This document shows positions 51,492 through 59,450 of a stretch of DNA of 64,000 nt, piece by piece. The position numbers and the translations under genes are program-made. Below the pieces are notes generated by a model that saw only the letters and a list, made by a program, of their open reading frames with translations, was not told the DNA's origin and did not search any database. The stretch comes from Streptomyces fumanus (lineage in GTDB: Bacteria; Actinomycetota; Actinomycetes; Streptomycetales; Streptomycetaceae). The first letter of the stretch is position 1; every line of letters starts with the position of its first letter. The stretch spans positions 406,963 to 470,962 of the forward strand of contig NZ_BNBI01000008.1 of the NCBI RefSeq assembly GCF_014655295.1. The letters are read 5' to 3'.

Positions 51492-54328
51492 AGCGCATCA
51501 CCGCCGCCGATCAGGGCGTCCCGGAGTTCCCGGCGCGAGCTGATGCCCAGCCGGGGGAAGACCTTGTACAGGTGTGAGGCGACCGTCCGCGGCGAAACCA
51601 GCAGCCGCTCCGCGATCTCCCGGTTGGACAGGCCGGAGGCCGCCAGGCGGACGATGCGCCGCTCGTGCGCGGACAACGCCCGGCCCGAGGCGGTGGCGGT
51701 CCGCGCCGTGCCCGGCGGGGGAGCCCCGATGGCCCGCAGCTCGGTGCGGGCCTGCTCCTGCCAGGGTGCCGCCCCGAGCCGGCCGAACGTCTCATAGGCG
51801 GCGCGCAGGCGGGTGCGGGCCGCCGCGGGGTGCCGTCGGCGGCGCAGCCACCCGCCGTGGTCCAGGGCCAGCAGCGCGCGGTCGAACGGACGGGCCGACG
51901 CCGTCGCCGCGTCCTCGGCCAGGGCGAACAGCTCGGCGGTGCCGGGCTCGTCGGTGTACGCGGCCAGCAGCGCCCGGCCGTGCCGTACCAGCAGGGTCGT
52001 CCCGTCGGAGAAGCGCGTCAGCCCGGCCCGCTGCGCGCGCGCCTGGTGCGCGCGGGCCGCTTCGGGATCGTCCCGCAGCAGGGCGCCGCGCACCAGGACG
52101 GCGTGGGCCTGCCGGGTGACCGCGTCCCGGCACGGGTCGGCGTCGGCCGGCCAGTCGGCCCCGTCCGCCGGCCCCGTGTCATCGGCCTGGGCCAGCAGGA
52201 GCGCGGCGTACGCGGCCAGGCCCGCGTGGTGGGCCGAGCGGCGGTCGCGCGCCCATCGCCGGACCTCCCGCGCCGGCTCCCGCGCCTCCTCCCGGCGGCC
52301 CTGGTACGCGCAGACCAGCAGCAACTGGGACGTCAGGGCGACGGCATGCCGGTCGGGCAGGCCGGCCCCGCCCTCGGCCGACCGCCGCGTCACCAGGTCG
52401 CGCACTTCCTCCCAGCGCCCCGCGGCGGTCAGGAGCTCGGCCCGCAGCTCCCGGCAGTGCGGGAGGTGTCCCCGCTCGCTGCCCGACCGTTGCAAGGCGG
52501 CGGACAGCAGCCGGCCGCTCGACACCGGGTCGTCGACCTGCCACGCGGCGTCCGCGAGCCAGGTCAGCTCCCAGGGCCCGGCGCCGGGCGTCCGCAGGGC
52601 CCGCTCGGCCGCGCCGACGAGCCCCTCCCGGATCTCCCGCGCCCGGGACACCGGGTCCGACCGGGCGGCCACCGCGATGCGCAGGGCCTCGCCGGCGTCG
52701 GCCGGCAGCGCCTCCAGTGCCGTCCTGGCCGGGGCGGGGTCGTGGGTGAGGGACGTCAGGACCGACATCTGGAACGCGGCCAGGTCCCGCGCGTCGGTGC
52801 CGGCGACCGGTCCCGCCTCCAGCGCGGCGCGGAGGTCGCGGAGGCTGTCGTCCGCGTGGAAGGCGACGTCGAACAGCGCGGCGGCCCGGACGGCGCGCAC
52901 CGCGTGGGCCGTGGCTCCGGCCGGGCGGGCGTCCGGTCCCCGGGTCAGGGCCAGCGCCAGCCGTGGCCGGCCGTCGCTCAGGGCGGCGGACGCCGCGGCC
53001 GTGTGCAGGCGGGAGCGCTCCCAAGGAGCCGGGCCGAGGTCACCGGCCATCCGGAACGCCCTGATCGCCGTGGACCAGCGCCGGCCCGCCACGGCCGCGT
53101 GACCGAGCGCCTCCAGCCGGGCCGCGTCCTCGTGGTGCGGTCCTGCCCCGCCGGGGTCCGGTGGCGCCTCGCCGGGTGAGGCCGGCCCGTCGGGGCGGGC
53201 GCCGGCCGGGCCGGCAGGTCCACCGCCGAGCCGGGTCAGGGCCAGCTCGGCCCAGGCGCGGCCCGCCCGTCGCCGCACGGCGGCCGGCGCGGTGGCGTGG
53301 GCCAGGCACCGGTGGACCCGGCGGACGAAGCGGGGCGTCCTCTCCGAGGTGACGAGCCCCGCCTCCTCGGCCGGGGCGAGGGCGTCGAGGTCGTGCCCGA
53401 GCGCGCCGGCCAGCCACGCGACGTCCCCGGCCTCGGCATCGTCCTCCAGGAGGGCCAGCGCGGCCAGCAGGGCACGGGTGCCGTCGGGCAGCGCGCGGAA
53501 TCGCCGGCCGAGGCAGCGTTCCAGGGCCGCTCCCGGCAGCAGGGGGTCCGGCAGTGCCGCCCGGCCCGCCCGCTGGTCGGGGGTGAGCGCCGTGGGCAGG
53601 TCCACCAGGGCGCGCGGGTTGCCCTCCGCCACGGCGAGGACGGCGGCCACGGCGTCGGCGGCCAGCCCCGGGTGACGGTCCGCCAGCACCTCCCGGGCGG
53701 CCTCCTCGCCGAGCGCGGGCAGCGACAGCTCCGCCGTGCCCCGGTCCGCCGACAGGACCGGCCCCGGCCCGTCGGAAGCGGCCAGCAGCAGCACCCTGGT
53801 CCCGTCGAGCCGGCGGGCCACGAACGCCAGGGCCCTGGCGGAGGCGGGGTCGAGCCACTGCCAGTCGTCCACGGTGAGCAGCACGGGACGCCGCTCGGCG
53901 GCGGCCAGCGTCCGCCACAGCGCCGAGCAGACGGACGTCTCGTCACCGCCCCGGGCATGCCCGCGCAGCGCCTCGGGCAGCGCCGCGCGGACCGCGCCCG
54001 GCAAGGCACCGGACACGGCGGCCGGCGGGACCGTCAGCGAGCGGAGCGCGGAGTACGCCGACGTAGCACCTTCGGCGCGAGGGGCGACCCGCAGCACCTG
54101 CCCACCGGCGTCGGCGGCGGCCCCGGCCGCCCAGCGCAGCAGCGTGCTCCTGCCGCTGCCCCCCTCGCCCCGGACGGCCAGTGCCGTGCCGTGCCGGTCA
54201 CCGGCGCCCGCCAGGGCCGTGCGTACCGCGGTGAGCACGTGGTCCCGGCCGCGCGGGTGTTCCACCGTCCGCGGCCCGCCCTCGCGGACGGGACGCGGCG
54301 CACTGCCGGCGCATACGACTGGCCTCAT
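51488..54328 (-). CDS. LuxR-family LAL regulator, 946 aa
   Basis: Walker A is GEGGSGRSTLLRWA near residue 55 (Arg in place of the usual Lys, GSGRST, so ATP binding may be altered). Walker B LLTVDDWQWLDPASARAL is near 152. The C-terminal helix-turn-helix is LSAHERRIVRLAASGLSNREI, then RTVASHLYKVFPRLGI. The ATG at 54328 has AGGAGG 6 bases upstream. It is the first gene of a two-LAL operon driven by a type A promoter, with a CACACGTGTG element in the leader at 54381. Confidence 0.9.
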   Translation of the reverse strand: MRPVVCAGSAPRPVREGGPRTVEHPRGRDHVLTAVRTALAGAGDRHGTALAVRGEGGSGRSTLLRWAAGAAADAGGQVLRVAPRAEGATSAYSALRSLTVPPAAVSGALPGAVRAALPEALRGHARGGDETSVCSALWRTLAAAERRPVLLTVDDWQWLDPASARALAFVARRLDGTRVLLLAASDGPGPVLSADRGTAELSLPALGEEAAREVLADRHPGLAADAVAAVLAVAEGNPRALVDLPTALTPDQRAGRAALPDPLLPGAALERCLGRRFRALPDGTRALLAALALLEDDAEAGDVAWLAGALGHDLDALAPAEEAGLVTSERTPRFVRRVHRCLAHATAPAAVRRRAGRAWAELALTRLGGGPAGPAGARPDGPASPGEAPPDPGGAGPHHEDAARLEALGHAAVAGRRWSTAIRAFRMAGDLGPAPWERSRLHTAAASAALSDGRPRLALALTRGPDARPAGATAHAVRAVRAAALFDVAFHADDSLRDLRAALEAGPVAGTDARDLAAFQMSVLTSLTHDPAPARTALEALPADAGEALRIAVAARSDPVSRAREIREGLVGAAERALRTPGAGPWELTWLADAAWQVDDPVSSGRLLSAALQRSGSERGHLPHCRELRAELLTAAGRWEEVRDLVTRRSAEGGAGLPDRHAVALTSQLLLVCAYQGRREEAREPAREVRRWARDRRSAHHAGLAAYAALLLAQADDTGPADGADWPADADPCRDAVTRQAHAVLVRGALLRDDPEAARAHQARAQRAGLTRFSDGTTLLVRHGRALLAAYTDEPGTAELFALAEDAATASARPFDRALLALDHGGWLRRRRHPAAARTRLRAAYETFGRLGAAPWQEQARTELRAIGAPPPGTARTATASGRALSAHERRIVRLAASGLSNREIAERLLVSPRTVASHLYKVFPRLGISSRRELRDALIGGGDAL

Positions 54329-54380
54329 GTCAGCCTCCTGGGGAACGAGACGATCGTCCGCCCGGTGCCGCACGCGTGGT

Positions 54381-54390
54381 CACACGTGTG
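54381..54390. promoter_or_regulatory. CACACGTGTG palindrome in the LAL operon leader
   Basis: This is a perfect 10-bp palindrome between the predicted transcription start (about 54435) and the start codon. It could act in repression. An identical copy lies at 34334-34343. Confidence 0.5.
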
Positions 54391-54441
54391 TCGTGCGCGG
54401 CCCGCCGTGGACCGACGGGCGCATGGGACGGAACGTGTCCC

Positions 54442-54483
54442 AACCTAGGAAAGGAGGCCGGAAAGAGCCCTAGGTAATTCGAC
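54442..54483 (-). promoter_or_regulatory. Type A-like promoter of the two-LAL operon
   Basis: Read on the minus strand: GTCGAATTAC (54474-54483), 26 bases, TAGGTT (54442-54447). The right half-site is TAC instead of GAC and the SGAT extension is absent, so this is a weaker match with the right spacing. Confidence 0.45.
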
Positions 54484-54543
54484 CGTGATTCGCCTTGCCC
54501 CCGAGACCGACCGGGGGCCGGCCCCGCCCCGGAGCGGGCTCGG

Positions 54544-57261
54544 TCAGTCGGACGTGCCCGCGAGGGCGGCCGGGAGCTGCGCCCGCCGGTTGATCTGCAA
54601 CTTGGCGTAGGCGCTGTACAGATGCGCCCCGACGGTGCGGTGCGAGAGGTACAACTGGTCGGCTATCTGCTTGTTCGAGTACCCCTCGGCGGCCAGCCGG
54701 GCGACGTGCAGTTCCTGGGCGGTGAGCACCGCGTCGGCGGCGACGGCGTGCGGCGACCGGGCCGGCCGGACGCTGCCTGCGGCACCCAGTTCCCGTGCCG
54801 CCCGCCGGGCGAGCGGCGTCATGTGGTGCGACTCGAAGACGCGCAGGGCCGCGGCCAGGTGGTCGCGGGCCTCCATGATGTGGCGTTCGCGCCGCAGCCA
54901 CTCACCGAAGAACAACCGGGTCCTGGCGAGGTCCAGGACGGCGGAGGTGCGCTCGCCGTGCGCTATGGCCCGCTCGAAGTGGTCGCGCGCCCCGCCGTCC
55001 GGTGACAGCAGCGCCCGGGTCCGTTCGACCAGCATCGCGAGGCGGTCGGAGCCGCTGGACGCGAGGGCGGCCGTGGCCATGCCGAGCCAGCCGTCCACGG
55101 CCTCCGGACGTCCCGCCCGTACGGCCGCGTCGGCCAGGCCGCCGCCCGCCCACAGACCGATGGGCGGATGCTCCACGCTGCGCAGCAGGTGGGCGACCGT
55201 GTCCTCGGGGCGGCCCTCGTTCGCCGCCAGCTCGGCCGAGGCCCAGGAGGCGATGGCGGCGACCCTGGCGAAGGGGGCCGGCCCGGACAGCTCCGCGGAG
55301 GTGGCGAGGGCGGTGGCCGCGAGCGCGTCCTCACCGCGCCACGCGCGGGCGAGGGCGATGCTCGCCGCGCAGATCGCCCCGACGACCGACAGACCGAGGT
55401 CACCGCTGAGCCGCAGGGCCTGCTCACAGTCGGCGAGCCCGGCGGCGACCGCCTGGGCGTTGAGGCGGACCGTGCCGCGCCCGGCCAGGGCCACCGTCTC
55501 GTCGCTCGTCCGCGCCGACCGGTGGAACAGCTCGACCTCGGCGCTCCACACGCGTTCGGCGGCTTCGAGGTCGTGGGCGTCCTCGAAGGCGAACGCGAGA
55601 CAGTTCATCAGCGTCGCGTCGGTCTCGCGCACCTGCGGCCGGAGCACCGACAGCGCCTCCTCCACGGAGGGCAGCCGGTCGGCCGAGCCGACCAGGGCCA
55701 GCGCGATGCTCCGCAGCAGCCGCCGCCGGTCGGTGCCGGCGAGGCCGGGGCGTCGCAACTCCTCGGTGACCACCGCCGTGACCTCGGCGGAGAGGTCCTG
55801 CCGGGTGTAGCCGCGTACCGCCGCCCAGGTAAGGACCTCGACCCGGTCGTCCGGGTCGCTCAGGGCCCGTGACAGGGCGACCAGCTCGTCACCGCCCCGG
55901 TCCGGGAGCGTCGTACTGGTGCTGGCGAGCATCCACTCGGTGCGGGCGAGCTGCATGACCGACGCCTCGTCCTCGGCGGGCGGTCTGGCCTCGGCGAGCA
56001 GGGCGACGGCCTCGGCCGTGGCACCGGCCTGCCGCGCCGCCTCCGCCGCCATCACCGTGCGCCGGGCCCGTTCCCTCGGCACCGGTGTCAGCGTGACCGC
56101 GCGCCGCCAGGCGGCGGCCGCCTCGGTGCGCGCTCCGCGCCGCCCGGTCGCCACGGCGAGCCGTTCCAGCTCGGCGGCGACGTTCTCGTTCCAGCCGGTG
56201 ACCGCGGCGGCCCGGTGCTGGACGGCACGCGCCGGATCGACGACGACCGCCGCCAGCTCGATGTGCACCCGGGAGCGCAGGTCGGAGTCGGCGTTGTCGT
56301 ACACCGCCGAGCCCACCAGCGGGTGGCGGAACCGGAAGGAGCCGCCGCTGAGTGTGATCAGCCCGAACTTCTCGGCCGGCGCGAAGTCGCTCTGCTCCAG
56401 GCCCAGGCCGCGGGCCGCGGTCAGCACCTCGTGGCTGCTGGAGTCCTGTCCCGCGGCGGCGACGAGGAGCGCTCGCCGCGTGGCCGGCGGGAGCAGGGCG
56501 ACCTCGGCGAGGAACGAGTCCTCCAGGCGTTTGCCCATCGGTACCCGGCCGCGCTCGGTGCTCGGCGCGCCGTCGAGAAGGGACGGGCTGGCCGACCACT
56601 CGGTCAGGGCGAGCGGGTTGCCCATCGCCCGCTCGACCAGCCGCTGCCGCTGCGGCTCCGTCAGCGCGGGGGCGTGCCGGGCGAGCAGCCGCAAGGAGTC
56701 CTCCCGGCCGAGCGGGGCCAGCGGCACCTGGTGCCGGAAGCGGGGACTGCGGTCGGGGTAGATGCGATCGGCACGGCTGGTGGCCAGCAGCAGCGCCGGC
56801 ATGACGCTCATGCGGGCGGCGAGGAAGGTGACGATGTCGGCCGTGGACACGTCGAGCCAGTGCAGGTCCTCGACCAGCACCACCAGGGGTCCGTGCGCCG
56901 CCGCCTCCTCCAGCAGCCCGAACGCGGCGAGCCCCGTGACCAGCCGGTCGGCCGGCTCCCCTGCCGCGCCGAAGGCCACGTCCAGGGCGGTCCGCTGGCG
57001 CGGTGACAGGGCGTCCACGCGGTCCAGGAGGGGCAGCAGCAGCTCGTGCAGCCCCTCGTAGCCCACCGCGCCGGTGCCGCGTACCCCGTGGCAGGAGAGC
57101 ACCTGGAAGCCCGACGCGGACGCGGTGTCGACGACCGCGGAGACGAGACTGCTCTTGCCGATCCCCGCTTCGCCGTACACCAGGGCCGAGGACCCGTGCC
57201 CTTCGCGTGCCGCCTCCAGGAGAGCGGACAGCCGCTCGACTTGCGATTCGCGCCCGATCAC
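54544..57261 (-). CDS. LuxR-family LAL regulator, 905 aa
   Basis: Walker A GEAGIGKSSLVSAV is near residue 31 and Walker B LVVLVEDLHWLDVSTADIV near 135. A TPR-like middle follows and a C-terminal helix-turn-helix LTAQELHVARLAAEGYSNKQI, then RTVGAHLYSAYAKLQI. The start is uncertain: GTG at 57261 begins the conserved VIGRESQVERL, and the frame stays open to 57366. The -10 box TAAGAT (minus strand, 57348-57353) favours the downstream start. GCACACGTAT lies next to that promoter. It is separate from the two-LAL operon by a 215-base gap holding that operon's promoter. Confidence 0.88.
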   Translation of the reverse strand: MIGRESQVERLSALLEAAREGHGSSALVYGEAGIGKSSLVSAVVDTASASGFQVLSCHGVRGTGAVGYEGLHELLLPLLDRVDALSPRQRTALDVAFGAAGEPADRLVTGLAAFGLLEEAAAHGPLVVLVEDLHWLDVSTADIVTFLAARMSVMPALLLATSRADRIYPDRSPRFRHQVPLAPLGREDSLRLLARHAPALTEPQRQRLVERAMGNPLALTEWSASPSLLDGAPSTERGRVPMGKRLEDSFLAEVALLPPATRRALLVAAAGQDSSSHEVLTAARGLGLEQSDFAPAEKFGLITLSGGSFRFRHPLVGSAVYDNADSDLRSRVHIELAAVVVDPARAVQHRAAAVTGWNENVAAELERLAVATGRRGARTEAAAAWRRAVTLTPVPRERARRTVMAAEAARQAGATAEAVALLAEARPPAEDEASVMQLARTEWMLASTSTTLPDRGGDELVALSRALSDPDDRVEVLTWAAVRGYTRQDLSAEVTAVVTEELRRPGLAGTDRRRLLRSIALALVGSADRLPSVEEALSVLRPQVRETDATLMNCLAFAFEDAHDLEAAERVWSAEVELFHRSARTSDETVALAGRGTVRLNAQAVAAGLADCEQALRLSGDLGLSVVGAICAASIALARAWRGEDALAATALATSAELSGPAPFARVAAIASWASAELAANEGRPEDTVAHLLRSVEHPPIGLWAGGGLADAAVRAGRPEAVDGWLGMATAALASSGSDRLAMLVERTRALLSPDGGARDHFERAIAHGERTSAVLDLARTRLFFGEWLRRERHIMEARDHLAAALRVFESHHMTPLARRAARELGAAGSVRPARSPHAVAADAVLTAQELHVARLAAEGYSNKQIADQLYLSHRTVGAHLYSAYAKLQINRRAQLPAALAGTSD

Positions 57262-57440
57262 GTACCCGTACCTACTCTTCCGAGCTTCCGGACGTGCGGT
57301 GGCCCGAGGCCACTCACCGTCAGTGCTGCCGCGCCGGGCAGGCTCGCATCTTACCTCTTTGCACACGTATGACCAGGGGAGACGGGGTGGCCGCCGGCGG
57401 TCGTCGCGCGCCGGGCACCTGGCACCGGTAGGTCACGGGG

Positions 57441-57483
57441 CAGTCGGACGACCGATGCCGACCCGGCCCCGGCACCGCACAGT
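57441..57483 (+). promoter_or_regulatory. Type A promoter of the WhiB-like gene
   Basis: Core GTCGGACGAC (57443-57452) followed by CGATGCC, then 25 bases to CACAGT (57478-57483). Confidence 0.7.
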
Positions 57484-57562
57484 GGGCCCGCACAGGATCG
57501 TATTTCCGGCGTCGAGGAGGACGGATGACGACCACCATGGCACGGCCCGCGCGGCGGCTGCC

Positions 57563-57844
57563 GTGAGGAGCGCGCTCGCGCGGCCGATCTGGGAGGAGGC
57601 ACTGTGCCGCACCGTGGACCCGGAGCTGTTCTTCCCGGTGGGTGAAGGGGGGCCCGCGGCCGTCCAGACGGCGGAGGCCAAGCGCATCTGCGGACGGTGC
57701 CCGCTGACCCGGGACTGCCGGGAGTGGGCGCTGAGCGAAGGGGAGGACAGCGGTGTCTGGGGAGGTCTCAGCGAGCAGGAGCGCCGGGTCATGCGCCGCG
57801 CCGCCGCGCGGCGGAGGTACCGCCGGTCCGCCCGTGGAGCCTGA
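57563..57844 (+). CDS. WhiB-family (Wbl) iron-sulfur regulator, 93 aa
   Basis: The four cluster-binding cysteines are in place: EALCRTVDPELFF, then ICGRCPLTRDCREWAL (C-x2-C-x5-C). The G(V/I)WGG turn (GVWGGLSEQERR) and the basic C-terminal tail are also present. Wbl proteins bind a 4Fe-4S cluster and partner with sigma factors in development and stress. The GTG at 57563 has no ribosome-binding site, but a 13-codon ORF (ATG 57525, GAGGAGG upstream) ends exactly on it (GTGA). Either translation is coupled, or a one-base error hides a start at 57525. It has a type A promoter. Confidence 0.85.
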   Translation: MRSALARPIWEEALCRTVDPELFFPVGEGGPAAVQTAEAKRICGRCPLTRDCREWALSEGEDSGVWGGLSEQERRVMRRAAARRRYRRSARGA

Positions 57845-57852
57845 TTCCGGGG

Positions 57853-57885
57853 TTCCACTTTTTTTCCACTGCGCTCAGGGACACT
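57853..57885 (+). promoter_or_regulatory. Type B (SARP-like) promoter of SALP 3
   Basis: TTCCAC at 57853 and 57864 (11 bp apart, joined by a T-run unusual in this genome), then 10 bases to GACACT (57880-57885). Confidence 0.65.
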
Positions 57886-57975
57886 CTCGTGGGCCGATGG
57901 CCCACCGAGTCGCGGCACCCGGGCAGGCTGCCCCGGCAAGCGGGGTGCCGATCAGTAGCGCAAAGGAACGGACCT

Positions 57976-58425
57976 ATGAGTCAGCAGTCGTGGGCACGCG
58001 GCACCGAGGGGGCCGGCCCCCTGACGCTGGACGTCACCCTCCACAACCTGTTCGCGCCGGCGGCGAACGCCTCGGTGTCCTGCCGGTTCACCTTCGACCC
58101 GGCGGCCCCCTTCTCCGTGCGGCTCGACCTCATGACGCCGTCGGCACCGCGGATCTCCTGGGTCGTCGGGCGCGACCTGCTGATGCAGGGGACCGAAGGG
58201 CTCAGCGGCGAGGCGGACGTCAAGATCTGGCCGTCCCGGCGGCACGACGACACGCCGTTCCTGTACCTGCGCCTGGAGCGGACCGACGCCTCGGCCGCGT
58301 TCATGACCGAGCTGGCTCCGATCCGGGCGTGGCTGGAGCGGACGTACGACCTGGTACCCAGGGGCGGCGAGAGCCGGCTGGTCGACTGGGACGCGCTGGC
58401 CTGCGGCCTGCTGCCGCCCCGCTGA
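57976..58425 (+). CDS. SsgA-like protein (SALP) 3, 149 aa
   Basis: Family positions: CRFTFDPAAPFSVRLDLM (about 36-53), WVVGRDLLMQGTEGLSGEADVKIWPSRR, LYLRLERTDASAAFMTELAPIRAWLERTY, LVPRGGESRLVDWDALACGLL. It is more typical than the other two, close in layout to the SsgA core. The ATG has AAAGGAAC upstream. Unlike SALPs 1 and 2 it has a type B promoter, so the three may be expressed at different times. Confidence 0.88.
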   Translation: MSQQSWARGTEGAGPLTLDVTLHNLFAPAANASVSCRFTFDPAAPFSVRLDLMTPSAPRISWVVGRDLLMQGTEGLSGEADVKIWPSRRHDDTPFLYLRLERTDASAAFMTELAPIRAWLERTYDLVPRGGESRLVDWDALACGLLPPR

Positions 58426-58539
58426 CGCGGTCGCCGGGGACACCGGCGCGGACGGTCCACGGTCAAATGCCCTATGGCCGCCGCCGCCGGCAGCGGCACA
58501 CTCGGAGCCGTCGCGCCCCCCCCATGATGAGGATCCGAG

Positions 58540-59379
58540 ATGTATGTCGACGCCCCGAACCAGGTGATCGAAGCCGCGAGCGGTGTGCGGTACGCCTACC
58601 GCCGTACCGGCGCGGCCGGCCCCCCGTCGCCGCCGCTCCTCCTGCTCCAGCACTACCGGGGCACACTCGACGGCTGGGACCCGGCGCTCATCGACGCGCT
58701 GGCCGCCGAACGCGACGTCATCACCCTGGACAACGCCGGGGTCGGGCTCAGCACCGGACAGGCGTGCCGCACCGTGCGCGACCTGGCCCGGGACACCCTC
58801 GCCTTCATGGACGCCCTCGGCCTGCGGCAGGCGGACGTCCTCGGCTACTCCATGGGGGGCTTCACCGCACAGGAGATGGCGCTGCTGCGCCCGTCCGCGG
58901 TCCGCCGGCTGGTCCTCGCGGCCACCGCACCGCGCGGCGGCCCCGGCATCGAGGGGTACCCCGAGGACATCGTGGCCCACACCGGCGTCGACCGACTCAA
59001 CATCCAGGACTACCTGTACGCGTTCTTCAACCACACCGAGACGAGCCAGCGCAGCGGCCTGGGCTTCGTCGGCCGGTACATCGAGCGCGAGGAGGACCGG
59101 GACCTGCCGGTTCCGGCGGGGGTCCGGGCGGCGCAGTACGAGGCGGTGGTCGAGTGGGGCGTCCCCGACCCCGCCGCCCTGGAGCGGCTCTCGGCGGTCA
59201 CCCACCCCACGTTCGTGGCCGGTGGCGACAACGACCGCGTGATTCCGTCGAGTGCGGCCCATCTGCTGGGCGGACTGCTGCCCCGGGCCCGGGTGAAGGT
59301 CTACCCGGACTCGGGCCACGGGTTCCTCTTCCAGCACCACGAGGAGTTCGCGCGGGACGTACGGGACTTCCTGCGCTGA
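58540..59379 (+). CDS. Alpha/beta hydrolase, 279 aa
   Basis: LLLLQHYRGTLDGWDPALIDALA, LDNAGVGLSTG, nucleophile elbow LGYSMGG (Ser near 106), acid in VAGGDNDRVIPSS and His in DSGHGFLFQHHEEFARDVRDFL. It is a paralogue of the hydrolase at 29416 with the same length, same unusual oxyanion region and nearly identical last 25 residues. The ATG has GAGGAT upstream. It is probably in an operon with the NAD-binding protein 71 bases downstream. Substrate unknown. Confidence 0.85.
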   Translation: MYVDAPNQVIEAASGVRYAYRRTGAAGPPSPPLLLLQHYRGTLDGWDPALIDALAAERDVITLDNAGVGLSTGQACRTVRDLARDTLAFMDALGLRQADVLGYSMGGFTAQEMALLRPSAVRRLVLAATAPRGGPGIEGYPEDIVAHTGVDRLNIQDYLYAFFNHTETSQRSGLGFVGRYIEREEDRDLPVPAGVRAAQYEAVVEWGVPDPAALERLSAVTHPTFVAGGDNDRVIPSSAAHLLGGLLPRARVKVYPDSGHGFLFQHHEEFARDVRDFLR

Positions 59380-59450
59380 GCGGCGCGCAGACCGGCACAC
59401 CGGCATGACGGCATCGCACGTCGGACGCCACAGACGAGAGGACAGAGGAC

